Origin: Spongiactinospora sp. TRM90649
GTDB taxonomy: Bacteria > Actinomycetota > Actinomycetes > Streptosporangiales > Streptosporangiaceae
Assembly: GCF_029382225.1 (NCBI RefSeq)
Contig: NZ_JARLTC010000007.1
Span: forward strand, 62,001 to 126,000
Direction of reading: 5' to 3'
DNA length: 64,000 nt
The translations under genes and the position numbers were made by a program. Under the pieces are notes generated by a model. The model was not told the DNA's origin, ran no database searches, and saw only the letters and a program-made list of their open reading frames with translations. Positions 45,109 to 53,510 of the stretch are shown piece by piece (the first letter of the stretch is position 1; each line of letters starts with the position of its first letter).

Positions 45109-45936
45109 GTGCGGGCAAGCATCGTTTCTTATCACTTGCATAAGGGAGGCGGTTCTGCCAGCGAGTACGAAGACGCGCACGCGATATACCCCGAGGATTC
45201 TCGCACAGCGGACGTGTATCTTCCGGGTTTTCGCGTCGCCATCTCCGACGGTGCTTCGGAGAGCGCCCTCGCCGGGCGCTGGGCGCAATTACTGGTAGGC
45301 CATTTCGTGACAGCCGATCCTGACGACGTCATCGGTTCGGCCGAAGGTTTCGCTTATCATGTGGCATCGGCGGCGAAAATGTGGTCGACCACGGTCGGCG
45401 AATACGTCGCCGCCCGTGCGGCCGACGGGCGGCCCATCCGATGGTACGAGCAACCGAAGATCGACAAAGGCGCGTACGCCACCCTGCTCACCATCGGTTT
45501 CACCGCCGCCGGACAGGAGTGCGACATTCTCGACCCGGTGGAGGAGGTGACGTGGACCGCCGCCGCGATCGGTGACTGCGTCCTTTTTCACGTGCGCGAT
45601 GAAGAACTGCTGACAGCCTTTCCGATGAGCGCCTCCGCCGACTTCGGCACCAGCCCGGCACTGCTCAGCAGCCGGACCCCGAACCCCGCGCTGGTCGCGG
45701 ACCGGGTGACGCTGCGGTCCGGGCGGGTGCGGACGGGAGACGACGTGTTCCTGTGCACCGACGCCGTGGGTGCGTGGTTCCTGGCCGAGACCGAACGCGG
45801 GCGACGCCCCTGGCAGATCCTGCGCGACCTGAGCACGGGCGAGGGCCCGGACTTCGACGAGCTGGTCCGGCGCCAGCGGTCGAGCCGGCGCATGCGCAAC
45901 GACGACGCGACCCTGGTCCACGTGGACGTGTGGTGA
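45109..45936 (+). CDS. PP2C-family protein phosphatase
   Basis: A 275-residue metal-dependent Ser/Thr phosphatase. All the acidic metal-binding positions can be seen: Asp22 (EYEDAHAI), Asp47 (AISDGASES), Asp156 (AIGDCVLFH), Asp218 (FLCTDAVGAW) and Asp265/266 (RNDDATLVHV). There is no membrane helix. It is the middle gene of the triad, starting at GTG 45109 just after the vWA gene and ending 3 nt before the kinase gene. It should dephosphorylate targets of the kinase, probably including the vWA protein or the kinase itself. Confidence 0.88.
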   Translation: MRASIVSYHLHKGGGSASEYEDAHAIYPEDSRTADVYLPGFRVAISDGASESALAGRWAQLLVGHFVTADPDDVIGSAEGFAYHVASAAKMWSTTVGEYVAARAADGRPIRWYEQPKIDKGAYATLLTIGFTAAGQECDILDPVEEVTWTAAAIGDCVLFHVRDEELLTAFPMSASADFGTSPALLSSRTPNPALVADRVTLRSGRVRTGDDVFLCTDAVGAWFLAETERGRRPWQILRDLSTGEGPDFDELVRRQRSSRRMRNDDATLVHVDVW

Positions 45937-45939
45937 CCG

Positions 45940-48045
45940 ATGGCGGCTCCTGTGAGGCGCTTTCCCAGTGGCGGCGACTACGTCGAGGCGCTGCAGAACC
46001 CCCGGCTCTGCTTCAGCGACCCCGAACTCAAGACGGCGGCCCCGCACGTCGATCGGCTCGGACGGCCCAAGCCGATCTCCGGCAACTTCGCCAGCGTGTT
46101 CTCGCTGACCACCGCGTCGGCCAAGCGATACGCGATCAAGTGTTTCACCCGTGAGGTCCCCGACCAGGAGAAGCGCTATCTGGCGATCAGCGAGGCCCTG
46201 CGGGCGCTGCCGTACGACTGGAAGGTCGGCTTCGACTACCAGCCCCGGGGCGTCATGGTCGGCGGGCACTGGTTCCCGATCCTGAAGATGGAGTGGGTCG
46301 AGGCCGTCGGCCTGACCCGCTGGATCGACGAGCACTGCTGGGACCAGGCCGCGCTGCGCGGGCTCGCCGACCGGTTCGCCGAGCTGGTCGCCGACCTCGA
46401 CCGGTCGGGCATCGCGCACGGCGACCTCCAGCACGGCAACCTGTTGGTGGAGGCCGACGGCCGGTTCAAGCTGGTCGACTACGACGGGATGTACGTCCCT
46501 TCGCTGTCCGGGTTCCCGGCCAGCGAGAAGGGGCACCGTCACTACCAGTCGCCGCTTCGCACCGGCGCGGAGTTCGGGCCCGAGCTCGACCGGTTCTCCG
46601 CCTGGCTGATCCACATGTCGCTGGCCTCCATCGCCGCCGACCCCACGCTGTGGCACGGCCTGCATGAGCAGGACGGCGAGTACCTGCTGCTGGTCGACGA
46701 CGACTTCATCCACCCGGGCACCTCGGCCCGGATGGCGAACCTCAGGGGGCACGGCACCGCCGAGATCCGCGACTTCGCCATGCGGATCAGCGACCTGGCG
46801 GTCCAGCCGCTCACCGCGCTGCCCACGCTGCCACCGCCGGCCACCCAGCCGTCCGAGGTGCGCGCGCCCGCCGCGCGGGGTCTGCCCGCGTGGATGAGCG
46901 GGCACGTGCCGTTCGCGCCGCCACGTCCGGTCTACAGCTTCAAGGACCACCCGGGCGCGATGAAGGGCACGCGGCTGACCTTCCTCGGGCTGTGCGCCGC
47001 CCTGGGGGTGGTGCTGTGGCTGACGGCGCTGCCGCTGATGGTGCGGGGCGCCGTCCCGGGGGCCGTCCTGCTGGTGGGGCTGGGGGTGAGCCGCGCGGTG
47101 TACGCCACGCTGCCCGGCCCGAAGGCCCGCAAGGCCGTCGTGTCGCGGCGCACCCGCGCCGCGCAGAAGACCAAACGGGCGCTGCGCGCGGTGTCGGGCG
47201 TGGAGAGCGAGGGCAACAAGATCCAGACCGACCACGCCCGCCGCATGACGGCCAACGCCAAGGAGCTGCACGACCTCCAGGGACGCCACCGGCTAGAACT
47301 CGGCACCTTCGACCGGGCCACGGCGCAGCAGCTCAGCCCGCTCTACCAGCAGATCCAGGCACTTCCTGCCCGGCAGGCGGCGGAGCTGAGCGGGGCGCTC
47401 GACCTGCTGCGCCAGAACCACACGCTCGCGTACCTGAAACGGGTGAGCCTCGGTCCCGGCGACGTGCAGGGCGTCGGCGCGGCCACGGTGGACGGCCTGC
47501 GCGCCGCCGGCATCGTCACGCCCGCCGACTTCGTCGGCATCCACTCCGTGGCGGTGGGCCACGAGCAGACCCCGGAGATCCACTTCCTGCTGCCCGACGG
47601 GCGGTCCGTGCACGTCCAGGGGGTCGGCGAGACCCGGGCGTCGGCGCTGGAGAACTGGCGGCTGCTGCACGTGCAGGCGGCCATGGCCCAGCCGAGCATG
47701 CCCACCACGCTGCCGCCCGCCACCCGCCAGCGCATCGAGCTGGGCCACCAGGCGGAGGAGAAGCGCCTCCAGGAGCAGCGGACCCTCGCCGAGCAGGCCC
47801 GTCAGAGCCTGCGGAACGACATCGTGCAGCGGCACGCGGGCGAGATCCGGCAGATCACGGACGGCCACAACGTGGCGACGCAGGCGACCTCGCGAGCGAT
47901 GGCCGACACTCAGCGGCGGCTCGCCACGGCCCGTGCCGACCACCAGACCGCCGAGCAGGAGGAGCAGACGATCGTGCGGGAGCTGCAGACCCACCGGCAC
48001 ATGTCGTACCCGCGCTTCCTGCGCGCCGTGGTCTTCGGCCGCTGA
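45940..48045 (+). CDS. membrane-anchored protein kinase with coiled coils and helix-hairpin-helix motifs
   Basis: A 701-residue protein, third gene of the triad. The N-terminal kinase domain (about 45-290) has a minimal Gly loop (SGNFASVFSL), Lys67 (YAIKCF), catalytic loop HGDLQHGNLL (Asp162, Asn167) and VDYDGMYVPSL in place of DFG (Asp180). A Pro-rich linker leads to two membrane helices (about 345-367 and 370-391). Coiled coil follows (about 400-495), then two helix-hairpin-helix elements (VQGVGAATVDGLRAAGI about 509-525; VQGVGETRASALENW about 559-573) and a second coiled coil (about 600-690). It likely phosphorylates partners of the vWA protein at the membrane; the HhH part may bind DNA or protein. 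Confidence 0.85.
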   Translation: MAAPVRRFPSGGDYVEALQNPRLCFSDPELKTAAPHVDRLGRPKPISGNFASVFSLTTASAKRYAIKCFTREVPDQEKRYLAISEALRALPYDWKVGFDYQPRGVMVGGHWFPILKMEWVEAVGLTRWIDEHCWDQAALRGLADRFAELVADLDRSGIAHGDLQHGNLLVEADGRFKLVDYDGMYVPSLSGFPASEKGHRHYQSPLRTGAEFGPELDRFSAWLIHMSLASIAADPTLWHGLHEQDGEYLLLVDDDFIHPGTSARMANLRGHGTAEIRDFAMRISDLAVQPLTALPTLPPPATQPSEVRAPAARGLPAWMSGHVPFAPPRPVYSFKDHPGAMKGTRLTFLGLCAALGVVLWLTALPLMVRGAVPGAVLLVGLGVSRAVYATLPGPKARKAVVSRRTRAAQKTKRALRAVSGVESEGNKIQTDHARRMTANAKELHDLQGRHRLELGTFDRATAQQLSPLYQQIQALPARQAAELSGALDLLRQNHTLAYLKRVSLGPGDVQGVGAATVDGLRAAGIVTPADFVGIHSVAVGHEQTPEIHFLLPDGRSVHVQGVGETRASALENWRLLHVQAAMAQPSMPTTLPPATRQRIELGHQAEEKRLQEQRTLAEQARQSLRNDIVQRHAGEIRQITDGHNVATQATSRAMADTQRRLATARADHQTAEQEEQTIVRELQTHRHMSYPRFLRAVVFGR

Positions 48046-48061
48046 TCCCTGTCGACAAGGG

Positions 48062-48091
48062 TCGCGGCCGGTCCCGAGGGACCGGCCGCGA
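48062..48091. terminator. perfect 14-bp hairpin between convergent genes
   Basis: TCGCGGCCGGTCCC, two bases, then its exact complement. It begins 17 nt after the kinase stop and 7 nt downstream of the convergent secreted-protein gene, so it can terminate both transcripts. There is no U-tract. Confidence 0.8.
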
Positions 48092-48097
48092 TCTGGC

Positions 48098-48400
48098 TCA
48101 CTTCAGCACGCGGACACTGCCCACGTTGCGGTTCTTGGTGGTCTCGCCCGGCTTGACGGGCCAGTACACCTTGGTCGTGCAGTTGCCGTCCGGGAAGAGC
48201 AGTAACGGGCTGTCCGTCTTGTTCTCCACGGTGGTGCCTTCGCCCGTGCCCTTGTAGCAGCCGGGCGCGGGGTTGAGATGCGATACCGCGATCACGCGCC
48301 CGTACAGGTTCAGCCGTCCGGTGGCCGCGGCACTCGGGCTCGTGGTGGCCAGCAGTGCGCCGACCACGATGAGCGAGCCTGTGGCGATCTTCCACTTCAT
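48098..48400 (-). CDS. small secreted protein, unknown function
   Basis: A 100-residue exported protein: signal peptide about 1-27 (MKWKIATGSLIVVGALLATT, cleavage near PSAAA) and a mature domain of about 70 residues with two cysteines (APGCYKGTGEGTTVENKTDS and DGNCTTKVYWPVKPGETTK). The ATG at 48400 has GAAAGGGG at suitable distance. It is alone between the kinase triad and metE, both pointing in other transcription units. I do not recognise a family. Confidence 0.7.
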   Translation of the reverse strand: MKWKIATGSLIVVGALLATTSPSAAATGRLNLYGRVIAVSHLNPAPGCYKGTGEGTTVENKTDSPLLLFPDGNCTTKVYWPVKPGETTKNRNVGSVRVLK

Positions 48401-48469
48401 GCGATTCCCCTTTCGTGCGGAGTCAGGTGACCGAGCCGACAAGCGTAGGTAGAACCGATATGCATCCTC

Positions 48470-50701
48470 TTACACATTCAGTGAGAGTTCGCGGCGAAGA
48501 GCGGTAGTAACCGTGACGATGTTGGCGAGGGCGGCCTCGACCTGCGGATACGTGCGGGTCTTCAATCCGCAGTCCGGATTGACCCACAACCGCCCGGCCG
48601 ACAGGACGTCCAGCGCCGCCCGCAGCGAGGTCTCCACCTCCTCGGTGGACGGCACCCGGGGCGAGTGGATGTCGTACACCCCCGGCCCGAGCCCGCGCGC
48701 GAAGGTGCCCACCGAGGGCTCCGACAGGATCCGCGCGCCGGACCTCGCGGACTCGACGCTGGTCACGTCGGCGTCCAGGGCGTCGATGGCGGCGATGATC
48801 TGGTCGGCGTCCGAGTAGCACAGGTGCGTGTGGATCTGCGTGGAGTCCGCCGCCCCGGCGGTCGCGCGCCGGTAGGCCCCGACGGCCCAGCGCAGGTAGG
48901 CGTCGTGCCCGTCGCGGCGCAGCGGGAGCAGTTCGCGCAGCGCGGGCTCGTCCACCTGGACGATGCCGATCCCGGCGGCCTCCAGGTCGGCGACCTCCGC
49001 CCGGATGGCGTCGGCGACCTGGTCCATCATGTCCCGCAGCGGCAGGTCGTCGCGGCGGAAGGACCAGGCCACGATGGTGACGGGGCCGGTGAGCATGCCC
49101 TTGACCGGCCGGTCGGTGAGCGACTGGGCGTAGGCGGCCCACCGCACGGTGATCGGCTCGGGACGGCTGACGTCGCCGTGCAGGATGGGCGGGCGGGTGC
49201 AGCGCGAGCCGTACGACTGGACCCAGCCGTGCCGGGTGACGGCGAAGCCGTCCAGGTGCTCGGCGAAGTACTGCACCATGTCGTTGCGCTCGGGTTCCCC
49301 GTGCACCAGCACGTCGAGCCCCAGGTGCTCCTGCACCCGCACGGCCTGCTCGATCTCGGCGCGGACCAGCCGCTCGTAGCCGACCTCGGTGAGGGAGCCC
49401 TCGGCCACCTGGGCGCGCGCCGCGCGCAGCTCCCCAGTCTGCGGGAACGACCCGATCGTGGTGACCGGCAGGTCGGGCAGCCGCAGCCGCTCGGCCTGCG
49501 CGGCGGCCCGGACCGGGTAGGGGCTCCTGGCCTCCGGCTCGCGCGGCTCGGGGGCGGGCGCGGCGGGCGGCACGTTCCGCGCGGGCAGCGTCCCTGAGGC
49601 GAGCAGCCCGGCCAGCTCGACCACCTCGGCGACCTTCTGCTCGGCGAACGCCAGCCGTCCGCGCAGCGCGCGGTCCAGCCCGGTCTCCTGGTCCACGTCG
49701 TACGGCACGTGCAGCAGCGACCCGGCCGTCCCGACCACGACCTGCCCGGCCACCTCGCGGACGGCGTGCAGCGCCCCCAGCGCCCGGTCCCGGTCGGTCC
49801 GCCAGATCTCCCGCCCGGACACCACCCCGGCCACGACCACCTTGTCGGCGATCCCCGGCAGGGAGCGCAGCCCGGCCGCGCCGCCCCGCACCAGATCGAC
49901 CGCGACCCCCTCGACGGGGGCGAGCGCGGCGAGCGCCTCGCCGAGGTCGCCGAAGTAGGCGGCGGCCAGCAGCGCGGGCCGGTCGGGCAGCGCGCACAGC
50001 CGCTCGTAGGCCGCGCGGGCGGCGGCCAGCTCGGCGAAGCTCCGGTCGGCGACCAGCGCGGGCTCGTCGAACTGCACCCAGTCCACGCCCTCTGCGGCCA
50101 GCGCGGTGAGCACCTGCTCGTAGGCGACGAGCACGTCGTCCAGCCGGTCCAGCGGCGTGAACCCGGCGGGGGAGCCGGGTGCGGGCTGGGCGAGCAGCAG
50201 GAACGTCAGCGGGCCGACCAGTACCGGCCGGGTGGCGTATCCGAGTTCGCGAGCCTCGCGCACCTCGCTCACCGGCTTGCCGGGGTCGGGCGGCAGCAGT
50301 GCGGTCTCCGGGCCGATCTCGGGGACGATGTAGTGGTAGTTGGTGTCGAACCACTTGGTCATCCGCAGCGGCGCGACCCCGTCGGTGCCGCGCGCCATCG
50401 CGAAGTAGGTCTCTTCCGGGGTCTCCCCGCCCAGGTACCTCTCGGGGACCGCGCCGAGCATGACGGCCGTGTCGAGCACGTGGTCGTAGGCGGAGAAGGT
50501 GTTCGAGGGCAGCGCGGGCAGGCCGAGCCCGGCCAGCCGCCGCCAGGTCCGCGCGCGGAGCTCGGCCCCGGCGGCGCGCAGCTCGCCGACCTCGGCCCGG
50601 CCGTCCCAGTAGGCCTCCAGCGCCCGCTTCAGCTCGCGGCGCGGGCCGATCCTCGGGTATCCGAGCACGGTGGACGCGCCGGGAAATGGCACTGCGGTCA
50701 C
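48470..50701 (-). CDS. metE: cobalamin-independent methionine synthase
   Basis: A 743-residue 5-methyltetrahydropteroyltriglutamate-homocysteine methyltransferase making methionine in the cytosol. The two barrels are both complete: VLGYPRIGPRRELKRALEAY and YFAMARGTDGVAPLRMTKWF at the N-terminus, and in the C-terminal half TTIGSFPQTGELR and PVTIVAWSFRRDD. The zinc ligands are in THLCYS (His, Cys), a Glu after it, and NPDCGLKTR (Cys). GTG at 50701 follows GAGAGGAACCACC. The short divergent promoter shared with a LysR gene leaves no room for a cobalamin riboswitch, so control is probably by that LysR protein. Confidence 0.95.
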   Translation of the reverse strand: MTAVPFPGASTVLGYPRIGPRRELKRALEAYWDGRAEVGELRAAGAELRARTWRRLAGLGLPALPSNTFSAYDHVLDTAVMLGAVPERYLGGETPEETYFAMARGTDGVAPLRMTKWFDTNYHYIVPEIGPETALLPPDPGKPVSEVREARELGYATRPVLVGPLTFLLLAQPAPGSPAGFTPLDRLDDVLVAYEQVLTALAAEGVDWVQFDEPALVADRSFAELAAARAAYERLCALPDRPALLAAAYFGDLGEALAALAPVEGVAVDLVRGGAAGLRSLPGIADKVVVAGVVSGREIWRTDRDRALGALHAVREVAGQVVVGTAGSLLHVPYDVDQETGLDRALRGRLAFAEQKVAEVVELAGLLASGTLPARNVPPAAPAPEPREPEARSPYPVRAAAQAERLRLPDLPVTTIGSFPQTGELRAARAQVAEGSLTEVGYERLVRAEIEQAVRVQEHLGLDVLVHGEPERNDMVQYFAEHLDGFAVTRHGWVQSYGSRCTRPPILHGDVSRPEPITVRWAAYAQSLTDRPVKGMLTGPVTIVAWSFRRDDLPLRDMMDQVADAIRAEVADLEAAGIGIVQVDEPALRELLPLRRDGHDAYLRWAVGAYRRATAGAADSTQIHTHLCYSDADQIIAAIDALDADVTSVESARSGARILSEPSVGTFARGLGPGVYDIHSPRVPSTEEVETSLRAALDVLSAGRLWVNPDCGLKTRTYPQVEAALANIVTVTTALRRELSLNV

Positions 50702-50742
50702 GGTGGTTCCTCTCGCTTCGGCATGTCGCTGTGACTTGTCAG

Positions 50743-50770
50743 CGATGAGCGCATCCTGCCCAGCGCATCG
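50743..50770. promoter_or_regulatory. inverted repeat in the metE/LysR promoter
   Basis: CGATG (50743-50747) and CATCG (50766-50770) are exact inverted ends of an imperfect 9-bp dyad (7 of 9 matching) 10 bp apart, in the 90-bp gap between the divergent genes. Its position fits a LysR-type regulatory binding site upstream of metE. Confidence 0.4.
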
Positions 50771-50791
50771 GGTGGCCGGTATCATCCATTG

Positions 50792-51694
50792 ATGACGCGC
50801 ATGGATCCCGCTCCGCCGCTGCGCGACCTCGCCTGCCTCGCCTCGGTGGCGAGGCATCTCGGCTTCTCCCGGGCGGCGGCCGAGCTGAGCATGTCGCAGC
50901 CCGCCGTCAGCCAGGCGATCGGCCGTCTGGAACGCGGGCTCGGCCTGCGGTTGTTCGAGCGGACCAGCCGTGAGGTCCGGCTGACGGCGGCGGGGGCCGC
51001 GCTGCTGCCCTACGCCGAGGCGCTGCTCGACGACGCCGCCGCGTTCAGCGCCGAGGCCGGCCGCCTGGCCGCACAGGCCACTCCGGCCATTCGGTTCGCT
51101 TATCCATCCCTCCTGGGCGGGCTGGCCGCACAGGTCGCCCGGCGCATGGCCCGGCGCAGCCCGCCGATCGAGGTCGAGCTGCGCCCGGCCGGGTGGGCCG
51201 CCGCGACGGCGGCGTTGTCCTCCGGCGAGGTCGCGGCGGCGCTGCTGGGCGCGCCGTTCCCGCGCGAGTTCACCACGGCGGCGCGGTTCCACGTGCCGGT
51301 GGATCACATCGCCGTGCCCGCCGGCGATCCGCTGGCGCGGTCGTCGGGGCTGCGTCCCGACCGGCTCGGCCGTCACCGGGTGCTGCTGCCGGGGAACCGT
51401 CCGCCCGGGGGCATGTGGGCGCGGTTCGCGGCCCGGCTGCGCGGCCCGCAGCGGGTGGTGGGCGGCGACCTCGACGACCTCGCCGCCGCGCTCGACCTGG
51501 TGGCGGCGGGCATGGGGCTGCTGCCGGTGCCGAACCTGCTGGTCAGGTCGGTGCGCAGGCACGACGTGGAGTTCGTGCCGTTCGACGGCGGCGGCCTGCG
51601 CCTGGCCTACGCGGTGGCCTGGCCGCCCGACCGGGTCTCGCCCGAGCTGATGGCCGTGGTGCGGACCGTCCAGGAGGCCCTGTGGACCAGGTAG
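50792..51694 (+). CDS. LysR-family transcriptional regulator (probable metE regulator)
   Basis: A 300-residue LTTR: N-terminal helix-turn-helix (about 8-66), LRDLACLASVARHLGFSRAA and MSQPAVSQAIGRLERGLGLR, then a two-lobe effector domain (about 90-295). The ATG at 50792 is used; a TTG one codon earlier and an ATG at 50801 are alternatives, and no clear ribosome site helps. It is divergent from metE with 90 bp between, the usual layout of MetR-like regulation, so homocysteine is a plausible co-effector. It ends 1 bp before the TetR gene's stop (convergent). Confidence 0.88.
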   Translation: MTRMDPAPPLRDLACLASVARHLGFSRAAAELSMSQPAVSQAIGRLERGLGLRLFERTSREVRLTAAGAALLPYAEALLDDAAAFSAEAGRLAAQATPAIRFAYPSLLGGLAAQVARRMARRSPPIEVELRPAGWAAATAALSSGEVAAALLGAPFPREFTTAARFHVPVDHIAVPAGDPLARSSGLRPDRLGRHRVLLPGNRPPGGMWARFAARLRGPQRVVGGDLDDLAAALDLVAAGMGLLPVPNLLVRSVRRHDVEFVPFDGGGLRLAYAVAWPPDRVSPELMAVVRTVQEALWTR

Positions 51695-51695
51695 A

Positions 51696-52448
51696 TCACT
51701 CCTGGTCGTCGCGCAGCAGCCGCTCCACCCCGTCGAGCAGGCGGTCGAGCCCCCAGATGAAGTCCTCGTCGGCACTGTCGGTGGCCTCGAACGCCCCCGA
51801 GTCGATGACGGCGTGCAGGGCCGGGAAGTCGCGCCGGTCGGTGACCTTGCGCAGCAACGCGCTGTAGCCGTTCAGCGCGCCCTCGTAGGTGTCGTCCTGC
51901 TTGCCTTGCCAGGCGACCTCCAGGTCGGCGTTGAGGGTGGCCTGGCCCCGGATGTAGATCGTCACGAGCAGCACCACGCTGACCTTGTCGGGTTCGGCGA
52001 TGGAGGTGCCGGTCAGGCAGCGCAGCGCCTGCTCCATCCAGGCCACGTTGTTGGGCGTGGCGGGCGGGCCGGCCACGGGGACGCGCAGCAGCCACGGGTT
52101 GAGGCGCAGCACGCGGATCATCGACCAGGCCCAGTGGGCGAGCCCCTCGCGCCAGCCGACGCCGGGCGGCATCGGCGGCGGGTGCCCGATGGCGGAGTCC
52201 TGCATCAGCGTCAGCAGCTCGTCCTTGGACGAGACGTAGCGGTACAGCGACATGGTGGACGCGCCCAGCTCGGCCGCGACCCTGCTCATCGACACGGCGG
52301 TGATGCCCTCGTCGGCGGCGACGCCCACGGCGGCCTGGACGATCCGGGGCAGGGTGAGCGCCGGTTTCGGGCCCTTCGCGGGACGTTTGCGCAGTCCCCA
52401 GGCGGTCTCGACGCCCGGGGGAAGCCGGTTGTCGTCCTCACTCTCCAT
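51696..52448 (-). CDS. TetR-family repressor of the downstream ABC exporter
   Basis: A 250-residue TetR protein: helix-turn-helix (about 35-85), LTLPRIVQAAVGVAADEGIT and VAAELGASTMSLYRYVSSKD, and a TetR_C-type ligand domain (about 100-250). The ATG at 52448 lies behind a GGAG; the track upstream is promoter DNA. It is divergent from a drug-type ABC exporter. The 105 bp between them hold three spaced copies of one motif, a strong sign that this protein represses the exporter and itself and is released by the exporter substrate. Confidence 0.92.
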   Translation of the reverse strand: MESEDDNRLPPGVETAWGLRKRPAKGPKPALTLPRIVQAAVGVAADEGITAVSMSRVAAELGASTMSLYRYVSSKDELLTLMQDSAIGHPPPMPPGVGWREGLAHWAWSMIRVLRLNPWLLRVPVAGPPATPNNVAWMEQALRCLTGTSIAEPDKVSVVLLVTIYIRGQATLNADLEVAWQGKQDDTYEGALNGYSALLRKVTDRRDFPALHAVIDSGAFEATDSADEDFIWGLDRLLDGVERLLRDDQE

Positions 52449-52483
52449 CTCGCTCCGTCGTGTTGACCGATCCACCACTTCTG

Positions 52484-52540
52484 TGTATATCCTACGCAGA
52501 CAAATGTATGCCATACGCAATAGCGTGTATCAAGTACGCA
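52484..52540. promoter_or_regulatory. three phased operator-like repeats (TGTAT-N4-TACGCA)
   Basis: Copies at 52484-52498, 52505-52519 and 52526-52540 all read TGTAT-N4-TACGCA, each with an internal GTA-N5-TAC dyad, and their starts are exactly 21 bp apart, i.e. two helical turns. They fill the gap between the divergent TetR (52448) and ABC ATPase (52554) genes; the last copy ends just before AAGGAG of the ATPase gene. Cooperative TetR binding on one face of the DNA is inferred. Confidence 0.8.
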
Positions 52541-52553
52541 GTAAGGAGACCGG

Positions 52554-53510
52554 ATGGACGCGGCCATCGAGGCGCGCGGCCTCGAAAAGTCGTTCGGCCA
52601 GATGAGAGTGCTCACCGGAGTCGACCTGCACGTTCCGGCGGGCACCGTTGCCGCCCTGCTCGGCCCCAACGGGGCCGGCAAGACCACGACGATCCGGATC
52701 CTGGCCACTCTGCTGCGCGCGGACGGCGGACAGGCCCGGGTCGCGGGCCACGACGTGGTCCGTGAGCGTTCGGAAGTGCGCCGGAGCATCAGCCTGACCG
52801 GCCAGTACGCGGCGGTGGACGCACTGCAGACCGGCCAGGAGAACCTGCGGATGATGGCCCGCCTGCGCGGCCTGACCCGCCGCGACGCCCACCGCAGGGC
52901 CACCGAGCTGCTGGAGCGTTTCGACCTGTCCGACGCCGGGGGACGCCGGGTCGGCACCTACTCGGGCGGCATGCGCCGCCGCCTCGACCTCGCGGCGAGC
53001 CTGGTGGTCCCCCCTGCGGTGATCTTCTTGGACGAGCCGACGACCGGCCTCGACCCGCGCAGCAGGCAGACCATGTGGGGGATCATCACCGACCTGGTGG
53101 ACACCGGGGTGACCGTCTTCCTCACCACGCAGTACCTGGAGGAGGCCGACCGGCTGGCCGGCAGCATCACCGTCATCGACGGGGGCACGGTGATCGCGTC
53201 AGGCACGGCCGACGAGCTGAAACGGCAGGTCGCCGCCGCACGGCTGGACCTGGTCATGGCGAGCCGCGAGGCGTACGCCGAGGCCGCCGCGCTGCTCGGC
53301 GGCCGGGTGGTGCACGCCGACCAGGGACGGCTGACGATCTCCGTGGCGACGGACGGCGGCGCGGCGCACGTGCGGGCCGTCCTGGACGAGGTGGACCCCG
53401 GCCGCGCGGCGGTGGCGACCTTCGGCGTGCACAGCGCCACCCTCGACGACGTCTTCCTCACCCTCACCGGCCGGGCCACGACCGGACAGAAGGAGCATGC
53501 GCATGGCTGA
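52554..53510 (+). CDS. daunorubicin-resistance-type ABC exporter ATPase (DrrA-like)
   Basis: A 318-residue ATPase for drug or lipid export: Walker A LLGPNGAGKTTTIRIL, signature TYSGGMRRRLDLAASL, Walker B VIFLDEPTTGLDPRSRQTMW, H-loop LTTQYLEEADRLAG and the DrrA C-terminal extension ending VATFGVHSATLDDVFLTLTG. The ATG at 52554 follows AAGGAGACCGG. It overlaps the permease gene and is divergent from the TetR repressor. The exported compound is unknown. Confidence 0.93.
   Translation: MDAAIEARGLEKSFGQMRVLTGVDLHVPAGTVAALLGPNGAGKTTTIRILATLLRADGGQARVAGHDVVRERSEVRRSISLTGQYAAVDALQTGQENLRMMARLRGLTRRDAHRRATELLERFDLSDAGGRRVGTYSGGMRRRLDLAASLVVPPAVIFLDEPTTGLDPRSRQTMWGIITDLVDTGVTVFLTTQYLEEADRLAGSITVIDGGTVIASGTADELKRQVAAARLDLVMASREAYAEAAALLGGRVVHADQGRLTISVATDGGAAHVRAVLDEVDPGRAAVATFGVHSATLDDVFLTLTGRATTGQKEHAHG

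Noticed and set aside
48423-51775. Very long minus-strand frames extending the metE gene to over 1,000 residues
   Set aside because: The extra N-terminal sequence is antisense to the LysR gene and lacks any family similarity; metE starts at the GTG with a ribosome site at 50701.
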